A stretch of 64,000 nt of DNA, taken from NCBI GenBank assembly GCA_032690845.1, contig CM064421.1, positions 36,136,963 to 36,200,962 on the forward strand. The letters run 5' to 3'. Each line of letters begins with the position of its first letter. The stretch's first letter is position 1. A model generated the notes under the pieces. It was not told where the DNA came from. It did not search any database and was given only the letters and a program-made list of their open reading frames with translations. The stretch comes from Eleusine coracana subsp. coracana (Eukaryota > Streptophyta > Magnoliopsida > Poales > Poaceae). Made by a program: the position numbers and the translations under genes. Of this stretch, positions 33,810-44,669 are shown piece after piece.

Positions 33810-35476
33810 TCAGGTGCCTGCCGACACGCGGGACTCGTAGGCAGCAGCGATCTCCTGCAACACAAGAGCAAGCCCTGCAAATTATTAGTCGCTGAATCTC
33901 TGCTGAAAACCAGACCTGGCGCCGCACGCTCCGTGCTCATCGCTGAAAGAAAAAAAAAATTTGAAACACTCGCCTTGACGTCTCCGTCTTTGGTCACAAC
34001 GCACCGCGACGTGACCGCGCTGCCGCCACCCAGAACCCACCCGACCTCGCACAGGAACTCGCCGTCGCCGTGCTCCTTGAACGCGCTCCACAGCTGCTTC
34101 GGCAGCGTCACCACGCCGTCCGCGTCTCTCCACACCGTGGTCGGTGGTTCCGTCGGCGCCAGCTCCGCGAACTTGCCCTGCTCATCATCACTCGTCAGTG
34201 ATTCTGAGTCCTTATTACAATACATACTAGAAAAATTGCATCGGGAACGATCACAGTACTCACCGTCTCGGGGTCCAGCTGGTCGGAGAACCTCGCCGCC
34301 GCGGCGTCTCTGCTCTCCCACCGCCCGAGAACCTCCGCCACGTCGAGCTTCTCGCCCGCCGCAAACGCCGTCTCCCGAACGGCGCACCCACCAAGCTGGT
34401 CCCCGTTCCGAAACGGGCCGTACCACTGCTCAGAAAACACCTTGACCCCACGCAGCCGCGCTTCCTTCCCCAACGCCACGGTCTGCACGACCCGGACCCT
34501 GCTGACGTCCCCCTCCTCCTCGCCACCGGGCCCGGGGCGCACGACGCAGTGCTCCACCTCGAGCACGGGCGCGGGGCCCCTGGGCCAGGCCGCCACGTAG
34601 GACCCGCGGGACGCGTAGGCGAAGGCGGCGGCGGAGGACGCGTGGCGCTGGTGGGAGGTGTGCACGGCGGCGGCGTCGGCCTCGCAGCCCACCGTGGGGA
34701 GCAGCCGGACCAGACGGTAGTGCAGCGCGCACGGCGGCGCCGCCGGGTCGGCCAGCGTCGGGCACTGCGTCTGCCAGTCCAGCACCGGCACGCCCCACTC
34801 GCGGAACGCCTCCGGGACCACGTTCTCCGGTAGCGGCACGGGATCGCCGGCGGCCGTGAACTCCGCGCCGTACCCGTCCCACTCGCCGGACACACGCGCC
34901 GCGAACGCCGACCACGCCGTGTTGTTTTTGTTATTATCATCTGCGGGTGGTTTAATTCGGTGAGTGCGTTTTCAGTTATAGATATAGTCAGCAGAATCTT
35001 TGTGGTCTCCTTGAAGGGTGTGCCCTGGTTTCAGCAACATAATCTTTTCGTGACCTATACACTACTGTGGCAAAGAAAAGCACTACGACGACGGTATAGT
35101 CACCTAGGAAGCGAACATAAAGAACAATTGGATCATCATGTTCCCAACCTGTGGCTCCCACTAGACAGAGTCACTCACTAGCTGACTTGGAAAGGGCAGA
35201 GCAGGAAGCCAGGAACCACAGAGCATGATGAGGGTCGAGCGAGATAGGTGTATGACCTGACTGCGCGCCGGTGAACGCAGCGTCTGTGGTGACGACGTTG
35301 GAGGTCTCCGGGGAGACTACTCGCAGTAGTACCGATCTCGCCGAGGACCTACCGAGCCGCCGCTGCCATCGAAGCCGCGGCGAGCAAGAGTACGACGGCA
35401 AGCACGCGGGCGGCAGCAGGAGAGCGCGGTGGTCCGGGAGGGGAAGCACGACGATTTGCGTAGAGAGAAGCGGCAT
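33810..35476 (-). CDS. DUF3598 (lipocalin-like) protein, probably plastid-targeted, 381 aa
   Basis: Four exons: 35257-35476, 34264-34940, 33974-34177 and 33810-33854; the phases add to 382 codons including the stop. Exon 1 encodes a Leu/Ser/Arg-rich, acid-poor leader typical of chloroplast transit peptides. The body carries the DUF3598 hallmarks SGEWDGYGAEF, PLPENVVPEAFREW, VLDWQTQCPTLA and EQWYGPFRNG. The molecular role is not known to me; the family occurs in cyanobacteria and plants, which fits a plastid location. The intron between exons 3 and 4 has a GC donor (AAG|GCGAGT) and a normal AG acceptor. Reading through it gives a Ser/Phe-rich tail that quickly loses family character, whereas the splice yields the tail EIAAAYESRVSAGT. 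Confidence 0.88.
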
Positions 35477-36028
35477 ATTATTTGATCAAAAAACGATGCA
35501 CCTCTTGTTTTCTATGACGTCTTCATTTTGATTCTTTTAAATGCACGTATACAAGTTTACTTTACGGTCCTACGTGGAGCGGAGGCTACAAGATAGAACA
35601 TGTGTGGGCGTGGTTCAGAGGGGCGAGCTAGTGGTCACCGCGGACTGGGCCGAGCCATCTTGTCATCGAGGGAGGAGTGGGCCGTGGTACAGCTGCTCAT
35701 CTTTACCTTCTAGTACTCTTCTAGTTAGTCCTGGCCAAACGGGCCGGGCTTTTCATGCTGGCCCGGTGCCCGCAATTTTTGGCACGGCCCAGGTCCGGCA
35801 CAGCCCGGAATAATTCATGCCTGGGCCGGCCCGGCACGAGCCTTCATGCTGTGCTAAGGCCGAAGCCTCGGCCCGCCGGACGGCACGGGCACGGCCCGTT
35901 TAGAAGCAACCCGGTCAGGCACGGCGAAGGTCCGGCACGGCACGCAGGCCCATTACAGCCCAACGGCTCGATCCGTCCTCGCTGCATATAAAAGCAGTCT
36001 CCGGAACCCTAATCCCCATTCGGTTCTC

Positions 36029-36081
36029 TCGTCGCAACCCTCTCCTCTCCTCCCTCGTCGCAACCCTCTCCTCTCCTCTCC
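36029..36081 (+). repeat. Tandem ~26-bp CT-rich repeat in the transposase leader
   Basis: A unit beginning CTCGTCGCAACCCTCTCCTC is present twice in a row, just downstream of the TATA box and upstream of the transposase ATG. It is probably part of the untranslated leader. Confidence 0.6.
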
Positions 36082-36255
36082 CGCCTCAGATTTGATCGTT
36101 GCCGGCAACAACTAGCCAGATCCACCGCATCCCCGTGTCACAGACCTTCTTCTCATCCTCCTTTGTCTCTCTCACGGTCACACTCGTGCAGTCGTGCTCC
36201 CTCTCGGCCGGATCTGCCGCGGGCTCGACCTTGGGTTCTCTGAATCAACGCCGTT

Positions 36256-38674
36256 GTGCAGCAGCTGGTCGCCGGCTCGATGTCCGGCCTCGACCCAACG
36301 GAGGAGTCCTTGCTCAAGGCGAGGACCCTCCTGTTCGGGGCGGACTCGTCTGAGAGGGAGTCGGCGTTGCCGAGGGGTGCACCGTCAAGGACTGGGCTTT
36401 CTCCGTCGGGTGCTGGGGAGTGGACCTGCCCGAGGTTATCTACTCCGACGCCCAGAACCCCATCGCAAGGTGCGGCGATCCCTCCAAGGCCGAGCTCAAC
36501 GACGACCCGACTCGACATGCCTCCTCCAAGTTGGACGACTCCGGCCACTGCTTCTACGACCGCGTCTCCATCTTCTATGCCTTCTTCTACAGCGGATCCA
36601 TCCACCCTTGCTTCTACAGTGGATCCATCCACGCCTGGTTCCGCGGCCACTCCTTCGACGCCTGCTACCAGTTCCGCGAGCACGAACACCCGAGGTGTGA
36701 AGCGTGGTCGGAGGAGAACATCCAAGGCTTGGGATGACTTCGATCCAGTCATGAAAGAGGTAAATGGTGTCTCTGTTACCTACGCTGCTATTTGTCGCCA
36801 TTGCAAGTCTCAATTGAGTTCCATGTCTAGTAAAGGTTCTGGTCACTTGCTTCGTCATCAAGCTACTTGTTTAGCTAAGTGTGAACGTAATGTAAGAACC
36901 CAAACATTGCTTGCTTTCAATCCTGATGGATCTGTTTGTGCATGGGATTATGATTCTAAACTTGCTCGTTTTGAACTGTGCCGTTTGATTGTTGCTTTAG
37001 ACCTGCCTCTAGGTTTTGGTGAATCCGATGCTTTTGAGCGTTACATTCAGCGTGCACATAATCCTAAATTTACTCATGTTTCTAGGCAAACTACTTCTAG
37101 GGACTTTGTTAAGTATTTCAATGAGTGTCGTGCTAATTTGCTTGATTGCTTGCATACTAGTATATCTTCTATTTCTTTGACTTCTGATATATGGCCTGTT
37201 AAAGCTAAGGAGGATTACATATGTGTTGTTGCTCACTTTGTTAATGTTGAATGGGTGTTTGAGAAAAGAGTGCTTGGTATGAGGCTGATAGATGTATCTT
37301 ATTCTGGTTCAAACATTGCAGAACGTATTGAGTTAGTGATTGATGAATATGTTTTGACTGACAAAGTTTTTTCTGTTACACTTGACAATGCTTCTGCTAA
37401 TGCCAATGCTATGACTATCTTGACACCTAAGTTCTCTGGTTATGTTGGCACTCTTTTTATGCATCAGAGATGTGCTTGTCATATGATCAATCTTATTGTT
37501 AAATCTGATTTGAAACGCTTGAAGCCTATTGTTGAAAATTTTAGAACTGCAATCTCTTTTTTGAACTTCTCTAACCAACGCATTGCATCATATAAATCAT
37601 ATTGCATTGCATTGGGTAATCGTCCTCGAAAGTTTTGTTTGGACATGGATGTGAGATGGAGTTCCACTTTTCTAATGCTTAAGCATCTCCTTCCCCATCG
37701 TGGCATATTCTCTTCTTTTATCAACAGTCAATATCAGCAGGTGCATGGCAGGTCATTGCTAACACCTGATGATTGGTATGTTGCTGAGAAAATTTATGAT
37801 TTTCTTGAACAGTTTTATGAAACTACTAATGTATTATCTTGTGTTTATTATCCAACCTCTAATCTGATTATACATCAGCTCATTGACATAGCTGATCACC
37901 TTTGCCAGTTTGAGATATGTTGTTGTTCCTATGAAATCTAAATATCTCAAGTATTGGCAAGACATTCCTATCCTATATGCGTTAGCTTTTGTATTGGATC
38001 CTAGAGGTAAGATGAAGGGTCTCGGTAATGCTTTAAAGCTTCTTTCTGACCATCTTCATGATTATTCTACTTATTTCACCACTGTTAGATCTGAATTGTC
38101 TAACATCTTTGCTACTTATGAGTTTAAGTTTGGTGCTGTTAGACTACAAAGGCCAGCTCCCTCGGTAAGTTCTGGCAAGAAGAGAACCACTTGGGGTAAG
38201 ATATATGCTACTGATGATGACTCTGGTAATGCTTCTACTCCATTGCAGACCCCTTCCTCTTTTGCTCAAGTTTCTGAGTTGATCATATATCTTGATAGTG
38301 ATCCAATTTCTGTCTTTTCTGATGATTTTGATGTCCTTAATTGGTGGCTAGAGCATAAACACACATATCCTGTTTTGTCTCTCTTGGCTAAAGATGTATT
38401 GACTGTTCCTGTTTCAACTATTAGTTCGGAGTCTGTTTTCTCACTTTGTGGCAGGATGCTTGAGGAAAGAAGGCGAAGTTTAACAAGTGACATGGTGGAG
38501 ATCTTGACTTGCTTGAAGGATTGGCAGCTTGGAGAGGATCAAGAGCAACACACTGTTGAGAAGCACCACAAGGATCTTGAACAACAGTATGTTGATGTAT
38601 TTCTGGATGGTGATGTTTCTGCTGCAGCTGCTGATGGTGCTGGATTGGATGGTTCTCAAATTATTGCTGATTAG
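36256..38674 (+). pseudogene. hAT transposase gene, broken by a frameshift/deletion near 37910
   Basis: The first frame (36256-37941) begins with a low-complexity Ser/Thr/Pro region, then a basic patch GVKRGRRRTSKAWDDF and a BED-type zinc finger (CRHC ... HLLRH). The RNase-H-like core follows with catalytic Asp in LTSDIW (residue 311) and VTLDNAS (residue 377), CxCH in HQRCACHM, and DVRWSSTF. At about 37905-37915 the reading shifts to the +2 frame, and the first frame ends at 37939-37941. The second part (to 38674) supplies LDPRGK and the hATC dimerisation end with the catalytic Glu in STISSESVFSLCGRMLEERR. The stretch normally linking LCQFE and VVVPM appears shortened, so a small deletion is likely. 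An intron with usual borders was not seen at the break. Confidence 0.88.
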
Positions 38675-39328
38675 TTACTAGATAGTAGTTAGTAACTTAG
38701 TATGAATAATATAATATATTGAGAATTGATGACTATTTGTGTTGGCTGTACTCTTTTCCCTTAGTCCAAAGGGTTTTTAACGAGACAGCCAACAAGAACA
38801 TCTATTTGTAACAGGTTATTATATAATCTGATTATCCTTTGGCCAATTTTTTGATGTTCTGTTCTGTTCTCTTTTGCTGTTGTGTTGTGTTCTGTTTTCC
38901 TTTGCTTATTTTTTAAACTTCTGCTTAAAACTGACTATTTGAGGGGTTTTTAAATTTTCGGGCTTTTTGAGTCCATCGGGCCAAAATGTGCCAACGGGCC
39001 ATTGTGCTAATCGTGCCGGCCCGGCACGGTACGACTAAACAATGACATGCCGTGCCATGGGCCGAAGGCCAGGCACAAAGACCAGCCCGACACGGCCCAT
39101 TATACATTACGTGCCATGCCGGGCCAAAATGTGCTGTGCCGGGCTTTTTCGGACCTGGGCCATGCCGTGCCGGGCGGCCCGCTTGACCAGGACTACTTCT
39201 AGTACAACGTTCTGTTATTTCAATTGTCAAAAAAAAAAAAAACGCTCTGTTATTTCCTACTACCCTCGTATTATGTCGGATTGAAGTTCTTCTTCTGATA
39301 CCTCTGCATCAACTGATGCTGACAGAAT

Positions 39329-40714
39329 TCATCCAATGGATTGTAGATCCCATTTGACATATTTGGATGTCCTGCTTTGTATGTAGGCGAAGTCGATGCC
39401 TACAATTCGTGCTGCAGAAAAGGCGGCCACTCCTACCAGCGCCTTGTTCCTAATGTCTAGAGCCACCACCCACGCATTCTCAGACAAACGGCCAACCTTG
39501 GCAGTGAAGAAAATAATGTCAGCGCCTTCTTGCAGGCCAAGCACAGGTTGACGTATGTGGAGCCTCTCCAAGGGCAGCGCTGGCTTCCTGCAATCATAGC
39601 TAGACGCCTTTGGGAGGAGTTTGAGGAGCGGGTCATTCCTGAAATTGTTTTTTTTGGTGTCGATATAGCAGTCCTGTCGCCAAGAAGAATCACCGTTGTT
39701 GTCCGAGGAGGAGATATCTGTTGGCCTGCTAAATGTGGCAGCCACCCAGCCGTCTGTGATGTACAGACCTTCGGAGAGCAGAGTTGGGTCCCAATGCAGC
39801 TGCAGCTCCACATACTTGAGGCGACCGTCGACGACGGCGATGTTCCTCCAGAGACGTGCGTCGCCTCTGGGCACCTTGTCCTTGTCGATCGAGCTTGGCG
39901 TCGGGACAAAGCTAAGTATGGGGATGGCTTCGTCACGCGCGTGGCATGCAGCTTGCTGTTGCAGTTTACGGACATCACAAAAGAGGATTCCCCGCCAGAG
40001 GTCGACGAAGGCCATAGTGGCATCCTGTCCTCCTATTGCCAGCACCTTGCAGGTGTTGTGGTAAAAGTAGTAGTAACCCAAGTCGTCGTCGAAGCTGCTG
40101 TATCGCTGTTGGTGCTCGTGGTTCAGCGACACGGTGTGGGTCGTCCAGTAGTCTTCTCCTCCCTGCCCGGTCCCGGAGTCATAGAGATAGAGGGAAAACA
40201 ACGATCCGTGGAGGTCCGCAACGATCCCGGCGACGATATACTCCTTGTCGTAACGCAGGATGCCCATGTCTCTGGCATCGAAGCTGGTCCAACAGTGGGG
40301 AATGCGCGGGAGGTGCGTGAGCGACGGCCGCCCTTACCCATCGTCGGCCTGGTAGACGTAGTAGTGGATATTCTTAATGTTGGAGTGGGACAAGAGGTCC
40401 TTTGGAGAACCGAAGGTAACGCGAAGGAGGATGAGGTCATCATCCGTGGCGATGATCTCCGGCTCCGCTGCGAGGTCGTCACGAGGGCTGTGCACGCACA
40501 GATAGGAGACGCACGGCGGGCGTCGAGAGCACACGGTCACCTGGATCTCCTTGCCGTTCCATGAGTCGCAACGGGCGGTGGTGGCGTTCTCGCGATCGGC
40601 GATGTACGGCAGCAACTCCAGGAGCATCCAAGCTTCTTGATGAGCAGTAGCATGGTCATCTACGGAGAGCGCTGGCGGATTCATGGTTGACGGGTAGAAG
40701 ACGTGGGTCGGCAT
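39329..40714 (-). pseudogene. DUF1618 gene with one in-frame stop (copy 1)
   Basis: DUF1618 proteins are a large grass-specific family of unknown function. One reading frame runs through the whole region: ATADRENATT-type start (LLELLPYIADRENATTARC), KEIQVTVCSRRPPCVSY, then TAA at 40334-40336 (codon 127). The same frame then continues through SLTHLPRIP, RYDKEYIVAG, DLWRGILFCDV, VPRGDARLW, YVELQLHW, LYITDGWVAATFSRP and ends FAYIQSRTSKYVKWDLQSIG. Since the reading stays in frame and in family across the stop, a point change is the simplest account. GGGTAAGG also resembles a donor, but an intron there would be only about 65 bp and would remove family sequence. A 3' exon typical of the family is missing. 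Confidence 0.8.
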
Positions 40715-42439
40715 GGTTTGATCTCCTCCTCTCTTTTTTTCTCTGAGATTGTCTGCTTCATGAATCGACTCAAGTCCGGTACATATAGAGGCCGAAGATT
40801 AGGGGGGAGGACGTGGGGATCCAAATCCAAGTCAAACTCGGCCGCATATGACGTTTCCGACTCCGAACTCAAGCCATGCATATATTCCTCTCTCGCGCGA
40901 ACCCTCCATGCTGTTATTATTAGACATAAAAAAGTAACCCGTGTACATCTTGTACTGTGTTTAACTCAAGTCGCTTCAGGTTGATTGTATGACAACCGAA
41001 CTCTATCTGTAAACCTGTTGTAAATCTGATGGGCTGGTTGTTTCTTTACACATGCATGGCAGTGGGACTAGGAACGTCGGCCGCTACTTCTCCGTTTTCG
41101 ATCTCGAAGGCCACGGGAAATATGAGCCGACGTCCGCTGCTGGCCATAGTGATCCTGCCACCGGCGAGGAAGACGACCGACGTATCGGTTGCGGCAACGT
41201 TCTAGTGCCCTTTCTCCGCAGCTCCAAAACACCGTACCGATACGCTAGGGACCACCGTATCCGTGTCAGCAGATACATGGGCGAACACGGATACGGTCCC
41301 GATACGTATCTCTGGGAAGTATCCAGGAAAAAAGGAAAACAAAATGAAATTCGGATACAGCTGTCAACAAGTCATCATCACTCAATAATATTTCTATTGG
41401 CACCCACACAATCTCGATTCGACAATTTAAGAAATAGAGGAATTGACTGTTTGATGCAACGAGACCGTTCACTTACTACAGCAGAAAGGCTACCAGGACT
41501 ATATGTGCAAAACTAAAGAGTATTTACAAACAGAGCTTACTTTTAGAACAGGATTCATGAAATTCACAAAACAAACTTTGTATAAGTCAAATTAAACACA
41601 TAATCCTCTTCTGAACCTCATACGGACCCTTCAGGTTTCAGGCGGTCCTTGCCGCCGACAAGCTCCACCATTGGCGGAACTGCTGGTGTTCTTCCAAGAT
41701 GAAAACATACTTACCGATGCATGTTCCTCTCAACAACTTGCAAACGAGTATAGCACTGTGCCTGAGCAGGCAGACCAGTCACGTCTCAGGCAAGAAAAGA
41801 CTCAAAGCAACTTGACGAGTGCACCAACCAAGCCCTTAGACTCCCAATATGAACTACGGACGGAGTAGTTACAAGCACCAATAAACACAATGCTCAATGC
41901 TGCTGCATATGGTTCAGCACAGTGCTTGCAACGAATGAAAAATAAGCCATTCAATGCATACGGAGAGGTCATCCATACCAAACATCTGAACTAATTTTAG
42001 ATATCGTCTCCCTTTACATCTGTCGTAGTCAATTGGGTAGTCAAAACATAGAGCAGCAAAAAATGAAGAGTGTGAAACTTGTTTTGACATGAGGGCACCA
42101 TGATAATGAAGCCGCAATGGGTCAATCATGACCGCATGCTAGCTCTAAAAGTATTCAGATAAATGTTGTAAAAATGTGTTCACGCTTAAGATGTTAAAAT
42201 GCAAAATGATAAAAGGAAGCAGTGGTACATATCTATTGTAAGACCAAACAGCACTGAAGAAGTTCAGAGAAACATTTTATCACAACTATTACACAAACTT
42301 AGAAATAGATGATGTAGTTGTACAAGAAGTCTCCCTTTCATGCATCCTTACCCTCAGTCCATTACAACACAGGTTATCTTAAAATAAGGTACCACATTGA
42401 TGAGATATGAACAGTCCATCAACACAATGTAGTCCAAGA
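40715..42439. other. Region between the two DUF1618 copies
   Basis: No whole gene is supported. On the minus strand, 41618-41697 reads LGRTPAVPPMVELVGGKDRL and a few more residues before a stop; I associate this loosely with 3' exons of grass DUF1618 genes, so it may be a stray or alternative last exon. Around 41175-41335, GATACG/CGTATC motifs recur in both orientations, suggesting a small repeat element without clear borders. Confidence 0.35.
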
Positions 42440-43460
42440 TCATCTGATCTCCATCTTCTGCCAACGAACTGTGCCTTCAATTCCAGTAAGCTTCTTGCTA
42501 TTGGATTGTGCAAGCTGATCCCCTTGTCGTTTTAGGTTTCCCTGCATACCTGCATAATGCAAAACAAGCGCATGATTCAGTAACTGACTCACTTCTAAAG
42601 ATTCAACTGTTCTTTTCATCTTACCTGTCGAGTATTATGTTCAATTGTTAGTTTCTATCATGGCTGCATAGATGTTTCCTAAAGCAGAACAAGAAAGAAG
42701 CAGAATGATAAAATTACCTGGCTTCAAATGCTTGGAGATCCTGCTCTGCACGTAGGCAAAGTCGCTGACCATTCTTGCTGCAGAAAAGGAAGCCACTCCT
42801 AACAATACTTTGTTACTCATGTCCACAGCCAAAGCACATGCATCGTCAGCCGTACGGACAGCCTTGATAGTAAGGTAAATAACATCAGCTCCTTCTTGAA
42901 GGCCAAGCACCGGGTGACGTATATGGAGCCTCTTGAAGGATGGTGCAGTACTTCCTTCATCGCTAGGTGCCTTTGGGAGGAGATTCAGGCACGGGTCGTT
43001 GCTGAAGTCTGTCTCATTGGAGTCAATATAGCAGTCCTGGTGCCAAGAATCACCATCCAAGGAGCTAGCTGCTGGCCTGCTAAATATGGCAGCTTTCCAA
43101 CCGTCGGCGAGGTAGTGACCCTCCAAGACCACACTTGGCTTCCAGTTCAGCTGCAGTTCAACGTATTTGAAGCGACCTTTAAAGAGGGCGATGTCCCTTC
43201 TTAGCTATCTTCCGTTACCAAGTTCCATGAAGAAGAACAAGTTGCCCAGAGGTGATCCGCGTCTGTGGGGAATCCTCTTCTGTGATGTCCGTGAACTGCA
43301 ACAGCATGCTGTGCATCAAGCACAAGGCGAAGGCCATGGTGGCATCTTTTCCTCCTATTGCCATCACCTTGCTGTTCTTGTGATAAAAGTCATCACCACC
43401 GTACTGATGCTGCTGCTGCTTGTCCAGTGAAACAGTACGCTTCTTCCAGTCTATTGCCAT
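42440..43460 (-). pseudogene. DUF1618 gene, 5'-truncated and rearranged (copy 2)
   Basis: The 3' part is well kept: one exon to 42718 with LADGWKAAIFSRP, DCYIDSNETDFSND, LHIRHPVLGLQEGADVI and ARMVSDFAYVQSRISKH. A GT-AG intron and a last exon at 42440-42549 follow (GMQGNLKRQGDQLAQSNSKK to a stop). The 5' half of the family is absent upstream of about 43460. Between 43200 and 43328 the coding sequence is on the opposite strand: two adjacent pieces, GILFCDVRELQQHAVHQAQG and PLPSSMKKNKLPRGDPRLW, read on the plus strand, each flipped in place, while both flanks read on the minus strand. The gene therefore cannot make a normal protein. It is a paralogue of the copy at 39329-40714, in the same orientation. 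Confidence 0.8.
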
Positions 43461-44669
43461 CGCCCGCGGAACGATACGAACTGCTTGCAATCGCCGAAGT
43501 TGTGACGATACGAACTCCTTTCATCTCAACAAAACACGGCAACTCGGTTCTGTTCAATGCCTGAACCTGAATGAGGAAAACACGATGCCTGAACCTGCTC
43601 CAGCTGCCGGGTCACGGGTGAGGCTAGGCGCGGGTGGTTGCATCGCGCAAAAGAAACGCGGAGGGCTTCGGCGGCGGCTCGGGCGGAGCTTCTTCCTCGA
43701 TCGTGTTCATCCGCTCCATTATTGTTCGTCCTCGACTCCTCTCCGCTGTTCCCACGGTTACGGTTACCTCAGTGTGAGCCATTAGTACTCGGGCAGACCC
43801 ACCGACGTCTTCAGGGGCTATCGAACAGCACGTGCGCGGATTAACAGATCCAAGGAAGGCGGCGTGACCACCACGGACTGGGCCAGCGTGCATGCCGAGA
43901 TATAGCCCACTTAATCGTACTGTATAGTATATCATGGTTTCGGTATTCAACCAGCCACGCCCCAAAAGTCGCGATCTGCGCGTCGCCCGGGATAGATACT
44001 CATACTCCGCCCCAACCAATCTTTCGAGTCTTCCCTGACTCGCGCTCAGACGTCCGCTATTTGGCGGCAGGTTGTTGCATCGCTCAAACAAACTCTTGTT
44101 TTGGCGGCACAGCTCTCATCGTCGGGCGGATCGGAGCTCTTTCTCTGTGTTCATCTGCTCGCGATAGACTCCCGTTTATTTAATTAATTTGTCCGCCCTC
44201 CTCGACTCTCGCTCGCTCGCTCATCGATCGCTCAGAGGCGCGGCGGGTGTAGTTGCATCGCTCAAACAACTAACCGCGGCGGAGTCTTCGATCGGTTGTT
44301 TTGGCGGCGGCTTGAGCGGAGAACAGGCGCTGTTCATCTGCTCGCGATCGTCGCTTTCACATTGTCCTCCACTCCTCTTCGCTGTTCCCACGTTCATTGT
44401 TCTTCGTTATTTCCTCTTCTTCCCTGTTCACGTGAAAATCCTTGTCATCTCATTGTCTTTCAAAGCAATCCAGCATAGATCTATCAATCAAGGCTTTCAG
44501 ACCTGTCGTAGGTCCATCGCAATGGTAAAGATTACTTGTGCATTGAGATTCAGCTTAATTATTGTGAATCACAAAACATCATATATGTGTATATCTATGT
44601 TTTCATGGCCGCCGTTACAAACATTTAACCGTCTAGCTTCTTGTTGCAGGCGAGATCATTATGTCAAAT
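43461..44669. repeat. Three related GC-rich segments upstream of the sugar-transporter pseudogene
   Basis: Related segments occur at about 43629-43760, 44061-44175 and 44238-44400, same orientation. Each carries GGTTGCATCGC(T/G)CAAA or a variant, a TTTGGCGGC or CGGCGGC(T)TGAGCGGA-like part, GTTCATC(T/C)GCTC, and in two of them CTCGACTCCTC or CTCCACTCCTC followed by TCGCTGTTCCCAC. This looks like repeated copies of a leader/promoter segment. No coding region is supported; overlapping frames of up to about 160 codons are incoherent. Confidence 0.5.

Larger units (their letters stand above)
35726..39195 (+). mobile_element. Complete hAT transposon (3,470 bp) with perfect 8-bp target duplication
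   Basis: The identical octamer CTTCTAGT lies at 35718-35725 and 39196-39203. The inverted ends begin TAGTCCTGGCCAAACGGGCC on the left and, inverted, TAGTCCTGGTCAAGCGGGCC on the right. About 200-250 bp inside each end are dense with GGCCCGGCAC/GTGCCGGGCC motifs, which are probable transposase-binding repeats. The element carries its own promoter (TATAAAAG at 35987-35994) and a transposase gene. It lies between the DUF3598 gene and a DUF1618 gene. The perfect duplication and the well-preserved reading frame indicate a fairly young insertion. Confidence 0.96.

Noticed and set aside
33771..34445. Open frame of 224 codons on the plus strand
   Set aside because: Antisense of DUF3598 exons 2-4; no independent motif.
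36153..36752. Open frame of 199 codons on the minus strand within the hAT element
   Set aside because: Antisense of the Ser/Thr/Pro-rich transposase N-terminus; Val/Ala/Gly repeats only.
39530..40564. Open frame of 344 codons on the plus strand
   Set aside because: It is the exact antisense of the DUF1618 coding region, whose minus-strand translation carries the family motifs.
43420..44091. Overlapping open frames on both strands upstream of the TST pseudogene
   Set aside because: They cover the repeated GC-rich segments, lack family motifs and contradict each other.
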